Source: Fallopia convolvulus
Taxonomy: Eukaryota > Streptophyta > Magnoliopsida > Caryophyllales > Polygonaceae
Assembly (NCBI GenBank): GCA_964016875.1
Contig: OZ024722.1
Location: forward strand, 17,180,576-17,244,575
Length of the DNA stretch: 64,000 nucleotides
Direction: 5' to 3'
The position numbers were made by a program, and so were the translations under genes. The notes beneath the pieces are model-generated. The model saw only the letters and a list, made by a program, of their open reading frames with translations. It ran no database searches and was not told the origin of the DNA. Shown here piece after piece: positions 31,400-42,977 of the stretch. Numbering within the stretch: the first letter of the stretch is position 1; each line of letters starts with the position of its first letter.

Positions 31400-33661
31400 T
31401 TAGGAGAGAGTTTTGAGGATATTGTTAGACGGGTCGCTCAAGAAGGCAGCTGCATTGCTGAGCGGACCCTGTCCAGTGGCAGCTGCTTGAATAGCAAAGC
31501 CGAGGAAGGCAATCATGGCTAAGCGAGAGTGCTTGATCTCAGCTAGTTGAAGCCTAAGCCTTTTCTCAGGGTCCTCAGCTAATCCAAGGGGGTCAAAAAA
31601 CTTGCCACCGGGGTAGAGCCTCTTTTCTGGGTCGAGTTCGGCGTTTCTTTGGAATTCAATGTATCCGACGAGAATTACCTCGATCCAGATTAGTGCGGTC
31701 AGGGAGAATGGAAGCTTTAGGCCTAGGTATGATGACCCTTCAATCAATTCAACCTGGAAGTGGAACATTAAAATCAACATTAGTATATATTTTTTACATA
31801 TCCATGGTATTATTATCTTATAGTTTTCAGAAAAGGCTTTGAAAATCCTGCATATATTGTTTGTCAATAGGAAAATGTATGATCCTATTTAAGTAATACA
31901 GGTACATCTTCATAGCCTAGGCATTGAAGACGAACCCCATTTTAATAGGATTGCTTCTATGTATGCACAAGCCGAAATCTTGGAGTAGTTTATCATTGAT
32001 CTCCAAGATATACTATTTGTGCAATTCTAGATTTCAATTGTCAACAACATGTGCATATTTCCTCACACTTTTCATCGCATATATTTTTTGTCCTAGAAGA
32101 ACAAAAGAATTGGCTTTGAAAATCACGCATATATTGGTTGTCAATAGGAAAAAATATATGATCCTATTTAAGTAATACATGTACATTTTCATAGCCTAGG
32201 CATCGAAGATGAACCCGATTTTAATAGGATTGTTTCTATGTATGCACAAGCCGAAATCTTGGAGTAGTTTAACATTCATCTCCAAGATATACTATTGTGC
32301 AATTCTTGATAGAAGCTTATGAGCTACATAAAACTTGGAGTGGTTTCTCACATTATTTTTTTTTGTCACTTATGAGCTACATTTTTCCTTAAGCAAGAAA
32401 AACAAACTTCTTTAACACATAAGAATGGAAGCTTTAGGCCTAGGCATGATGACCCTTTAATCAATTCAACCTGGAAGTTAAACAATGAAATCAACAATAT
32501 ATATTTTTGAAGTTTTTATGACATTTTTATATCAATAGTTTTCACAAGTGACATTGAAAATCCTGCATATGTTGTTCGACAACAGGAAAATATGATCCTA
32601 TTTAGTAAAAGAGGTACGTCTTCATAGCCTAGGCATTGAAGACGAACCCCATTTTAATAGGATTGCTTCTATGTATGCGCAAGCCGAAATCTTGGAGTAG
32701 TTTATCATTGATCTCCAAGATATACTATTGTGCAATTCTTGATTTCAATTGTCAAGAGCATATGAGTAGTTCCTCACACTTTTCATGGTATATAATTTTT
32801 GTCCTAGAAGAACAAAAGAATTGGATTTGAAAATCATGGATATATTGGTTGGCAATAGGAAAATATGATCCTAGTTATATATGTAGAGGTACATTTTCAC
32901 AGCCTAGGCATTGAAGATGAACCCGATTTTAATAGGATTGATTCCATGTATGCACAAGCCGAAATCTTGGAATAGTTTATCACCGATCTCCAAGATATAC
33001 TATTGTGCAATGTAGTTTTTTTTTTTTTTTTGGTTACGTATGAGCAACATATAGCTAACTAACGCAAGAAATAAACATTTTTTTTAACAAATAAGACCCA
33101 TTTTTTTTCAAACAAAACCCACATTTTATTTTATAAATTCAGTTAGAAAAATACCTTGCCGGCATCCTGCCAAGCAACGCCGGTGAGAGCCTCGACGGCG
33201 AGGGAGCCCAGGGTAGCAAGCATGGCCCACCGGCCATGAATAACCTCGCACTCCCTAAACCTCTGGATCCCAAAAACCTCACTGTAAGGCTGAAACGGCG
33301 TCGGATTGACCTGGGAATCCTCGATTCGAGTCCCGATGATATCCCCGGCCACGTTCTTAGCTAGATTCTGGTCCAGCCCGTCGTAATCGAACTGCAGGTA
33401 CTCGGCGGGCTTACCGAGCCCGAACGGGTCGAAGCCGCGGTCGCCGACCATGGAGCCGTCGAGCCATTCGGGTGGCTGGGCGCCGGGGAACCAGACGAGC
33501 CGGTCGCCTTCGGGGACGGGCGGCGGCGAGGACTTCTTCTTGGGCGATTTTTTCTTGGTGGCGAAGCTGAAGAGGGCCTTGAATTTGCCGGATCCGGAGG
33601 GTTTCGGGTCGGGGAGGCGGGTGCCGAGGAAGGCGGTGGTTGTGACGGCGGAAGAGGCCAT
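31400..33661 (-). CDS. LHCB4: Chlorophyll a/b-binding antenna protein CP29 (LHCB4)
   Basis: Two exons on the minus strand, 33661-33155 and 31753-31400, with a GT-AG intron of about 1.4 kb in phase 0, encode 286 residues. CP29 is a minor antenna of photosystem II that links light-harvesting trimers to the core in thylakoids. The first ~30-50 residues are a serine, proline and lysine-rich plastid targeting and stromal segment; GDRLVWFPGAQPPEWLDGS follows, a CP29 hallmark. Helix B carries ECEVIHGRWAMLA, helix C FSLTALIWIEVILVGY and helix A AEIKHSRLAMIAFLGFA, with the E/R pairs that bind chlorophyll. The C-terminus LSDPSNNILKTLS is present, so it is not the shortened LHCB4.3 type. An upstream in-frame ATG would add 40 residues, but MASSAV at 33661 fits the family. 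The intron holds a duplicated acceptor (see repeat entry). Confidence 0.95.
31705..33015. repeat. Intronic duplication including exon-2 start of LHCB4
   Basis: A ~715-bp block is tandemly duplicated with offset 717. The first copy starts inside exon 2 (31705) and the second at 32422. Thus 32422-32470 repeats the first 49 bases of exon 2 with its acceptor CAG. Each block also holds two copies of a ~277-bp unit containing CATAGCCTAGGCATTGAAGA (at 31911, 32190, 32623 and 32898). Divergence is modest, with single-base changes and small indels. Confidence 0.85.
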
Positions 33662-34327
33662 TCTTTTTAGGGTTGATTTGGGGGGAGGAAGGAATGTTGG
33701 GGATTTAGGGGGCTGATGGAGAAGATAAATTGGAAGGATGTGGTGAGTGGAGTGTGGACGTGGAGGTTTCACAGGGCTCATCTATCTATCTCTCATGGAT
33801 GAAGCTGATAGCTTGCTCATGTGGCCCTTCTTCCTCTTTATCTTTCTCCCAAATTTAAAGGGAAATTGAAGGAGGATAAGCATCCACATTCATACATCAG
33901 CTGGTACACTGGTACACTGTTCCCTACTTTTTCTATTTCTCTTACCACATCATCTATACACCCCAATATAATTTATCCTACATCCACCTTAATAATCCTA
34001 CTTTTTTCATTCTCAACATTTTTTACTCTTTCCATATATAATTATACATATACTCCTTTATCCAATAAAAAATACATATACCCTTATTATAATTAATTTT
34101 GTTCATAATTTAACTATAATTTTATAATGAATAAAATAAAAATTATATTGTAATTAAAAAATCACAAATTTTGGTTTAAAATTCATTGTACATTTATTAT
34201 GTATTAAAAAAATTTATAATATTTTATGTATAAAAAAGCGCATAGGCTTATAATGTTTCATTGTACATTTTTTAATACAATATTTTATGAATTAAAAAAG
34301 CGCATAGGCTTATAATGTTTTGGTTTA
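33662..34327 (-). promoter_or_regulatory. Upstream region of LHCB4
   Basis: Expected promoter of the antenna gene. A minus-strand GCTTATCC (33875-33882), whose complement is the light-responsive I-box core GATAA, is the only element I can point to. The rest, from 33960, is very AT-rich. No TATA box was assigned with confidence. Confidence 0.35.
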
Positions 34328-34502
34328 GGCTACGTTCGGCAATGGGTAATTGATGTAGTTGATTTGAGTTTATGGAGTTGATGGAGTTGATAGTAGTTGA
34401 TATTTTGCAAAAAAAAAAATAAGTATGGGGGAGGTACATTATCTAGTTGATGTAGTTGATTTGGGGGTAGTTGAAATTTTTTTGACATTGCCGAACGGTG
34501 CC
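34328..34502. mobile_element. Tourist-like MITE (PIF/Harbinger)
   Basis: 175 bp with terminal inverted repeats GGCTACGTTCGGCAATG and CATTGCCGAACGGTGCC, flanked by TTA on both sides (34325-34327, 34503-34505), the 3-bp duplication used by PIF/Harbinger. The interior repeats AGTTGATGTAGTTGAT-type words. Confidence 0.87.
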
Positions 34503-34505
34503 TTA

Positions 34506-35938
34506 AAATGTACTTTACATTGTTCCATAGTAAAATAAGTGGGGCTCATTTTGAATTTTTTCGTTCAAAAGCGATAAAATGTTGCGTATCAGATCAAAAT
34601 TATTTAAGATGATGTGTTTTGAAAGGGGAATCGTGCGCACGACGCGCTTGCACCACTTCATGAATTTTGTTTTCCCGGTTCATTTCTTGCACCGTTTTGT
34701 ATTGTGACATGTGAGTGTTTCATTTTTTTATAATATAACTAGCATCATGCACCGGGGCATACCCCCGTTGTAGATGCTCTAAGTTACATGATGGTCCATA
34801 CAAAATTTCAAAATTTCCTTTACGTGAGTAAAATATAAAAATGTGTGTAAGCATTATATGTCGTTCGTTTTACTCCTAATTTTTTTGTTGCGCACTAACA
34901 CATGAACGGATTTAGAATCCGTATAAATATTAAGACCCGATTCGGTAAAAAACGGTCTTTCTGGACGGATTCTCGTCCCGCACAACAAAATTAACAGTTA
35001 TATGGACGGGTTGAAAAACTGCACATAATTTTAAAAAAAAACCGGACACTTTGTGCTGTTTCAAAACTAGCAAAAGCTTGAACCGGACACTCTTGGTGGT
35101 TTTTTTTAGTTATGGGCGGTTTTTGGATCCGCACAACTTGAACCTGGTTTTAAAAAAATACATGTGCTGAGTGCGTAAAATTTCAGCGCATTATATAGGG
35201 AGTTTTCTAGAGCACTTCTCTCTTCAAACCAACTTTATGTTCGAAATCGTCTCATGTGTAGAGAAATCAAAATGCGAAGACTAAAAGGTGTCCCCTTATA
35301 GTTGTAGCCTTATAGGGTTTCCTATTTTTTGACTGAAATTAGTTTAAAAAATTAATTAAAATCATAGCGGTAGCAAACACAAAAAAAAATCAACCATAGT
35401 AGTAGCGGTCGCTACCTACAAAAAAAAAGAATTTAAATATAGCAGTTTCCGTTACCACCAACTAGTTGTTAGGGGTAAAAATGACTAGTTTTCTCCCAGC
35501 TATTTAACCATGGAGAATGAAGAATCGGATTTATCGTCCCAAAGAATTTTACCTCAGTGGTTCATCCCAAACAATGTTATTGTCCCAAATAATTTCATCC
35601 CATCGATTCGTTACTACCTCACCAATGTCGGTGTTTGGTCAACTTTTGCGATATGTTATTATACTACCTCAATATTCTTGCAAATTCATTCTCAAATTTC
35701 TTTTGCATTAGATTATTATACTATGTTTTCACATAATTCGAAAATCGAAATCATAACCTGTCTTTTGTGAGAGGGCGAAGAAATGCTCATTTGACTCTAA
35801 TTAATTTAAATAAAGAACACATGGATAAGGACGTTGGTGGAGAGGGAATTCTCCATAATACAAATCAAAATGAGGTTGTTTTGCATCAAAATGATGAAGT
35901 GATATGTAATGTATTATATAATTAATTGTTATGTTATA
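34506..35938. other. Spacer of unclear origin, no gene
   Basis: Contains diverged repeat-like stretches (for example GGACGGATTCTCGTCC near 34976 and AACCGGACACT twice near 35042 and 35084). No transposon end, supported gene or tandem array. The 86-codon frame at 35510 has no recognisable domain. Confidence 0.5.
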
Positions 35939-36278
35939 CTCTCTTCGATTCAAATTATTTATCGTTGGAGGCAAATGCACACATAATAAGAGTGCTTTCA
36001 TTTTCCTTAAAACTCTCCCATCTAAATAATAAATACTGGTCTAATCCACCAACTTTTTTTTGGTCTAATCCACCAACTGTTATACTTCTTTTAACTCTCC
36101 ACAAATGGTAATTTATTATCCATTTTGAAAAAAGATGAAAGAGAAGGTTAGAAAAGTAGAAATATTAATACCCCAAAGTAAATAAATTGCTTGAAAATTG
36201 AGAGTATTAATTATAGCGACACTTAATTTGAATCAAATACCAATTGTTCAAACTACATTTAATTTGGACTAGAGGAAG
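35939..36278. mobile_element. Possible degenerate Stowaway MITE
   Basis: TA dinucleotides flank CTCTCTTCGATTCAAATTAT on the left and ATTTAATTTGGACTAGAGGAAG on the right, imperfect inverted ends of Stowaway style (CTCCCTCCGTCCCAAATTA). It lies directly beside a well-preserved Stowaway element. Confidence 0.45.
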
Positions 36279-36290
36279 TATTATTTTATA

Positions 36291-36561
36291 CTCCCTTCAT
36301 TTCTCAAAAGTTGTCCTTTTAGCTCATTTATCATTTTTCATAAAACATGTCCTTTTACTATTTTTTTCCAGTGATACCCCTAAAAAGTGGGGTCACTTTT
36401 TTTCATTTCCCAATTTAATGTAAGAGTGAGATCACTTTTTCATTTTCCCATCCAATTTTTTCATGTCACTTTTTCATTTAATAAGGGTATATTAGGTATA
36501 AATAATGTTTCTTAATAATCGTGTAGTATGCTAAAAAGACAACTTTGAGAAACGGATGGAG
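36291..36561. mobile_element. Stowaway MITE (Tc1/Mariner)
   Basis: 271 bp, flanked by TA. Inverted ends CTCCCTTCATTTCTCAAAAG and CTTTGAGAAACGGATGGAG continue inwards (GTTGTCCTTTT against AAAAGACAAC). Confidence 0.87.
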
Positions 36562-37133
36562 TAGTTGTTATAATTAATTCTTTGGCTTATTTAGTTGACT
36601 AGATGGCAATTTAGCTCTTAATTCATTATTCTATTGCATCCAGTTTTCCAATTTTTCTAGCTACTTTGTGTCTGATAATGAGTGGTCGCATCAGAATGTT
36701 ATGCTAAATGGAATAGGGCGGAATTTGAACATGGTGTTGACCATAAAAACTCTTGGGATACGAAGGTTCTTTTATCATTTGTGATGTTTTGTAATTACAA
36801 GTCGAAGAAGAAGGGCAAATCTAGAGAAAAACCATGTACTAGGAAGATTGGTAGCCCGTTTGAGTTGGTTGCACAACAAGATAGAAGGATCCATCTTTGG
36901 CGGATAAGTGTGAAATCAAGTCTTCACAGTCATGACCTTCCCAACAGTTTTGAGGGGTATCTTTTCCCCGACCGTATGATCGAGGAGTAGGAGGAAGATG
37001 CAAAACAATTAATTCTTCCCTATGGGGACCCGAAGTTTATTATGACATACTTACGCCAAAAGTGACCGTACATGACATTGATGAGGCAGTTGTACAGTTT
37101 TCATCATGAGCTTCTGAAGGCTGAAGGCAGGTA

Positions 37134-38078
37134 TAAATTCGATGATGGTAACTCAATTCTCACTACATTACTTAAAACTCCAATGGGTACTAATGGTGCG
37201 CGAAATAACGAGTTGTGAACATAGCGAGGTAAAAGTAATAAAGGCAGAAATCGAAAGCGTTCCCCGAGGATCTTTTCCGTACCCATCCAAAAAAGCGAGA
37301 CACCTAATCAGGCTAGTCCCAAGTCGGAGGAAGGGCGAAGACCAAACATCGTGTGTTCCCCACGGGAACGAGGTCCGCACGTCCCAATCCTCTCCAGTAA
37401 GGATGTCGGTCATGCAACGCGCTGCTAGAAGCAACTAGGATAAGCCTCGCATACTCAAAAGCTGACACACCCGCCCCGCTCAACCATTCAAAAGCCACCT
37501 AATTCTCAACCAATGATCGTCCACCTCTCGCTCGACCAATCAGATGGTCGTATCCCGAGCGTCCCACATCGGATATTGATGAAAGCCATGCTCATCAAAC
37601 ATCTATAAATAGAGGAGACCGCGCCACAATCAACTATCCTGCTTGTTGAAGAACTATCCTGCTTGTTGAAGATTGACATGTTGGAATCATTGAAAGACCG
37701 CGCTACAATCAAGAGAAGGTCAATAAAAAGACTTCAAGTCGCTCAAAGAAATCTCAAGTCCCAAAAGATCCCGCAGGCCGCGTTGCAAGCTGCAATCCCG
37801 GCATCATCAAATAAGTTTCTGGCCTCGCTAAATAGATAGAAATTCTCAAAGCTTATAATAGAAAAAGATCTCGCTAGCAGTTTGTAAGTGGCAATCTTGT
37901 TGTAACAAAGAGGTCTTGAGCCTCGTTAGGCAGAGACCTCGAATCTTGTAAAAGAAGATCTTGGGCAGAATCCCGTCATTGTAACCTCGTTGGAAATCAT
38001 AATAAAAGCAAGGGTTTGTCTCGTCGAATATATAATCTCGTTTCTTGTCTTTAGTGTCGGTTTATTTCGGGTTTCATC
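37134..38078. mobile_element. Insertion in the MULE transposase, solo-LTR-like
   Basis: AGGTA (or CAGGTA) occurs on both sides (37129-37133 and 38079-38083). Removing one copy and the 945 bp restores the reading E-G-R-Y-Y-I-D-Y of the transposase, so the limits are well supported. The interior has ATAAATAGAGG near 37602 and an LTR-like end GGTTTCATC, but the start TAAATTCGATG is not TG. A repeat AACTATCCTGCTTGTTGAAG occurs twice in tandem near 37632-37671. Confidence 0.6.
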
Positions 38079-39685
38079 AGGTACTATATCGATTATCAAA
38101 CCAAGGATGGAAGCAATGAGATATCAGACTTTTTCTTTGATCATCCTAAGTCATTGATTATGCTAAAGTTGTTTTCGCATGTCGTGATTATGGACATGAC
38201 ATAGAAAACAAATTTATAAGTATTTATATTAAAGCGTCTTGTACTTACTACATTAAGTTTTGCACATTAACATATTCAATTTAATTGATATTGCAAGTAT
38301 AACATGTTCTTAAGTGAGATGGACATGGCACACTTTTAACATTGGTTTTGCATTTATGGCAAGGGATACACAAGATCACCGTGAATGGAAATTATTCCAC
38401 TTGCGGGAGCTGTTCCAAATGGTTGGAAAAAATGCCAGAAGTTGTTGTGACTGATTGTGATGTTGTCGAGGTTAACGCAATTAGGTTCTTGCATCCCAAC
38501 TACAAGCACATGTTGTGTTGGGTGCATATCTATCGTAATTGCAAGGCTTACACTCTGGCGAATGGATTTTCTACGGTGTTTGCTGACTGGTTTGTGAATA
38601 GAGCACGAGAAATATTTTGCTCGATGACCGTAGCAAAGTATGAGGAGCAACTCAATCTATTGCGAAATGGCAATGCGCTATAGAATCCGCTCAATCTGTT
38701 ATTGTTGTTTGCGTATCTCCAGAAGAAGTGGCTCACCCCCTAGCGCAATCACATAGTCACAGCGTACTCCGATCACCATCTTCATTTGTTTACAAGGACC
38801 ATGAACATGTAAATTAGACAAGTTCCCTTTCCATAGAGATAAATGGTCATTTTCGCTATTGACATTGAATTTACGATACATATTCTCAAGGCCGAGTCGC
38901 AACACTCTCGGTTGAAGGATTATTTCGAGTAGTCTGTTGGAGGGTTCAGCACTGTTTTGAGAAAAATGCACACCATGGTGAACATTCAAGTGAACACCAT
39001 TAGGGGAGAGATGGAATGGGACCGTACTAGCACCTCGTTGTCCATCATGTAAATGGTTGAAATGCTCAGAATCGTTTTCTCTCTCCTTCTAGGGAAGGTT
39101 TCCAGTTATTGTATTGGAGGGTTGTTTGCCCATATCCGCTCTATAAATGACCCAACTAATGGATACCGTCTGATATGCGATGATGCGTGTTGGACCTCAG
39201 CCTATGGACTACCATGTCCTCTCAGGGTCCTTTCTTGCATGAACGAATGTAGGCCTATAGAGCTTTCAATGATTCATGATTTTTGGAAGCAACTGATGTG
39301 GGAAGGCCTTAGGGGAGCAAATGACGATGTTGACTTCACGCTCTTATCAACAAATGATGATTCCTGGACGAGGATGATACAAGACTACTATGAAGGCATG
39401 ATAAATGGTACCGTCCTCCACCATGTTGGCCGAAAATACGTGGAACTCAATTATCCCAACGAGTCCACTCTGAAGGAGCCATATTGCAGGAAAAAAAAGG
39501 GTGGGCCAAGGAAGAACTCAAAGGTCCAACCAAGAAACCTGACTAGGTTGGAGCATCTTCAACAACATGGAAGAGGCACTCGTTCTATGCCTAGGGTCGC
39601 ACTTATCCAACTTCTAAAGGAAGAGGAAGAAGAAGAAGGAGAAGAAGAAGGACAACAAGAGAAAGTAGATGGATACCGTCTGATA

Positions 39686-40921
39686 GGCTTAAAAAAATCG
39701 TTATGCCAAACCAAAGATAAATCCCTATACTAAACTGAGTATAGCCAGTAAGTCGGGGTCGAACCTGAGAATCTTGTATTCCCATTAAATACTTTTATCA
39801 ACTTAAGGAGTAAACATGGGGATTTTGGTTGAAATTCTAATTCTAAGAAGCAAAGCAAACAATCAAAACAAGTAAAAGAGCTGGATTTTATCAAATAGGA
39901 AGACAATTTCATTCACAAGTATCCACTTTTGACACCAAGTTTATTGATCATTGATTTTTGTCAATTATTTCATTTCCTAAAGTTATTTCTATTTTGGTCT
40001 AATGTAATTAATAATGTCAAATACTTAATATCAAACAACATGAAACGATCATGAATTAATTTGACATTAGCTGTAAGAACAAGGATAAACAAAATACACG
40101 CAAATAGTTCACAACGAGTTAAACAATTAGCATGGAATCAATAATCTTTCTCAATTGTTTTATTCCAACGAGTCCTAAAACAATGTGTTTGCTACAAAAG
40201 GAAGAAGCTTTTCAATGAGAAAACCTAAATCCTAGCAATATAATGTAATCAATTTCAACAAGTTGATCCGGTAAGTAGAAATCAATAACATTCAATATCA
40301 ATCATGCACAAGAGAAATTGAAATAACCAAAAGAATAAAACTTGAAATTAAATCTCACAACTTACTTGAATTCAAAAGCTTCAACTATGAATGAAACAAG
40401 GGTTTTAATTCCCCTTCAAAGGTTCTCTAAAACTTGGAATAGGAAAAGCAGAACAATGCATAAACTAAAAATAAACTAACAAAGGGTCTTTATAAACTCA
40501 GAAAATACGTAAGCTACAAGATAAGAAAAGATTAAAAAAAAAAGATAAACTTGGAAAGTCCTTCGCGCGTGTAATCCGGCACAACCACGGTTGCGGTTTG
40601 ACTTGTTGACTCCTCCTGTAATACTGTGGTCATGGTGGTGGAAACCGCGGTCATGGCCGTCAATTCAGTACGCTCTCAGTTGCGCCACTGCGGTCGAAGT
40701 TTTGCCTTATGTCTTCTGTAGCCTCAGTGACGTCCACCCACTACTGCGATCACGGTTCTTCAGTAGAACATGTCCTCTTCGGAACTTCACTTCAAAAGTA
40801 CGATCTCGAACACTTGGTCTTCAAATCTTGATCTTCAATAAAATGCTGTAAAAGACTTAAAACTCTTTCTAAACATGTACTAAAAAGTTCTGATTACACA
40901 ATAGTAACTACAGTGTATCAT
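39686..40921. mobile_element. Insertion with 9-bp target duplication
   Basis: CGTCTGATA (39677-39685) and CGTCCGATA (40922-40930) flank 1.24 kb of non-coding sequence inside the MULE/OTU reading. Nine bases suggest a Mutator-type insertion, but no clear inverted ends are seen. Read on the minus strand, it has a CG-rich palindromic part (near 40580-40750), then AT-rich sequence. Confidence 0.55.
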
Positions 40922-40930
40922 CGTCCGATA

Positions 40931-41220
40931 TACGACAATGCTACAGAAGAAGGATACATTTGAGTTGATCTTGGTGTCCATGTGCCCACCTTCATAATGT
41001 CATTCATCGTCAACGCTTCTGGCGTCCTAGGAGACGATAATTGTGGGTACAGAGCACTTGCTCATCTGATGTGGTGGGGACAAGGTAATTGGAGGAGGAT
41101 GCAGTAAGGGATAGTTTTTGAGTTAAGGATGCACTATGAGACATATTCAACTGTGTACTCTTATATCACTCCGATTGATGAATTGATTAGCAGATTTGTA
41201 CAAATTTTAAATTTATACTT
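40931..41220 (+). pseudogene. OTU-like cysteine protease remnant
   Basis: After the insertion the plus strand reads VPTFIMSFIVNASG and GDDNCGYRALAHLMWWGQGNWRRMQ, with the OTU catalytic D-x-x-C signature as DDNC. A stop follows, then LRMHYETYSTVYSYI and IDELISRFV, resembling the downstream part of plant transposase-associated OTU domains. The catalytic histidine region is not seen; the sequence ends near the MULE inserted at 41297. Confidence 0.6.
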
Positions 41221-41296
41221 TCCAATTTTGTTATTACTGAGGATCACATGGACCAGTGAAAGGAAAAAGAACCATGGTGATTGATATTTTACTTTT

Positions 41297-42833
41297 GAGG
41301 AATTGGCTGAAAACCACTCGTATAATATGACATATTTCACTTAACCACCCGTATTTTTAATAATTATTTAAAACCACCCATATTACATGCTCCGTTAATT
41401 TTTAACCACCCAAATCCCAGATCCGTTAACTTCCGTCCAAAAATGATGACATGGCACTCACATTTGATTTTTTTTCCCTTAAAGCTTGCCACGTCATACA
41501 CTTCTTTAATTTTTTTAATTTTCATTTCTTTTTCTTTTTGTCTCTTTTCTTTTTCCTCTCTCTCCTCTCCTCTCTTTTCTTTCTTGGGTTCTTGCGCACC
41601 CAACCTCTCTGCTCTTTCTTCTTCCTTCTCCATCTCTCAATTTCACCCTCCCTCACCAACAACCACCCTCCCTCAACTCCACCGGTTGACCGGACAACCT
41701 ACCACCGCCCCTGAGGGGCAAGGCTGGAGGCCGATCGGGGGAGGAGAAATGTCGAGATCTGGTTGCCCAAATCTGTTCGAGATCTTCTCGCCCAAATCTG
41801 TTCGAGATCGGGTCGCCCAAATCTGGTCAACTTCACCATCAGCATAGCGACTCCGTCGTTCCGTCCTCACTCTATGGTCGAGGCTGCCGCCAAGGAATTG
41901 AATGGGGAGTAGTGGAGCTTGCGACGAGGACTTGACAGAGGAGAAGATATGTCGAAGTTCCGTCTTGATTCTCACTCTAGTTCTTTCCTAGGGTTGTTTA
42001 TCAATTGAGCGACGGTGAAGAATTTGCGAACGGTGAAGAATTTGTAGAGTTTGATGTCGGACTCGAAATTTGATTCGTCCAATTCGTCGTCTAGAGGATC
42101 TCGACAGCGTCGAGCTCGATCACATCGAGGTCGATTTTTCCCTCTGATTCGTCCAATTCGCCGTCCAAAGGTTCCAATTTACGCGCCTCTATGGTCGAAT
42201 CGTTACTTGCCGGGTTTGGTTTGGAAAATTTGGGCAGAATAGGGATTTGAAAATTAGGGTTCTGAGAAGAGGGATTAGGGATTTGGGAGAAAGCGAGCAA
42301 TACAGCGCCATTCACAATAACCTGTTGGATGCCGAGGTGATCTCGGAGGAGACCATCTCCATCTGGTGACTTCCGAGAAGGACGTTCCGGGTGATGGAGT
42401 CTCGGAGAGGAAGCCATGGAGCGAGTCCATCTGATGGTTGACCGCAGAGAGGAATAGGGTCACCCAGAACCGCCGTCAGCTGGCCTCATGAGGAAAAGTC
42501 CCGGTCGGCGGTTTCAGAAGCGGGCAAAGAGGAATTGCTATAAAAATGGAGAATTTTGCTGGGATCTGTCATCTTTCCAGTGAAGATGGCGAATTTTTGG
42601 AGGAGAAAGAAATTGAGGTGGAATCTGAGGCTTATGTGTCAATATGTGGCCATGTGGCAAGATAAACAAAAAAAATTATGTCATCATTTTTGGACGGAGT
42701 TTAACGGATCTGGGCTTTGGGTGGTTAAAAATTAACGGAGCATGTAATATGGGTGGTTTTAAATAATTATTGAAAATACGGGTGGTTAAGTGAAATATGC
42801 CATATTATACGGGTGATTTTCAGCCAATTCCTC
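41297..42833. mobile_element. Non-autonomous MULE with long inverted repeats
   Basis: Terminal inverted repeats of about 140 bp begin GAGGAATTGGCTGAAAA on each strand and are flanked by the 9-bp direct repeat TTTACTTTT (41288-41296, 42834-42842). The 1.54 kb element encodes no transposase. Its interior has a C/T-rich part (41500-41680), tandem TCGCCCAAATCTG / TTCGAGATC words (41760-41830) and several short frames. A Pack-MULE origin of the interior is possible but untested. Confidence 0.92.
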
Positions 42834-42977
42834 TTTACTTTTACCTAAACTTTCTGAGAAATTTATATGCCGGAATTAAATGTTTTTGTGTGATCAATTG
42901 ATTATCTAATCTAGTAATCTTTCTTTTGTGTAGTTTATGTTTTGTGGATTTCTGAAGCAAGAGATATGGGTGCCATG

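Larger units (their letters stand above)
36682..41250 (+). pseudogene. Broken MULE/FAR1-type transposase gene
   Basis: Plus-strand pieces in several frames follow the order of a plant MULE transposase. A FAR1-like DNA-binding part (CTRKIGSPFELVA, then LHSHDLPNSFEGYLF) lies at 36820-36980. DGSNEISDFFFDHPKSLIML follows at 38108-38166. GFAFMARDTQDHREW and VVVTDCDVVEVNAIRFLHP with a WVHIYRNC segment cover the DDE-type core (38345-38550). HSRLKDYFESS lies near 38910. A SWIM-type region (YGLPCPLRVLSCMNECRPIELSMIHDFWKQL) is in the 226-codon frame at 39053-39733. Stops and frameshifts, and insertions at 37134 and 39686, make it inactive. An OTU-like part follows after the second insertion. Confidence 0.8.

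Noticed and set aside
33450..33716. 88-codon plus-strand frame over LHCB4 exon 1
   Set aside because: Shadow of the antenna protein exon.
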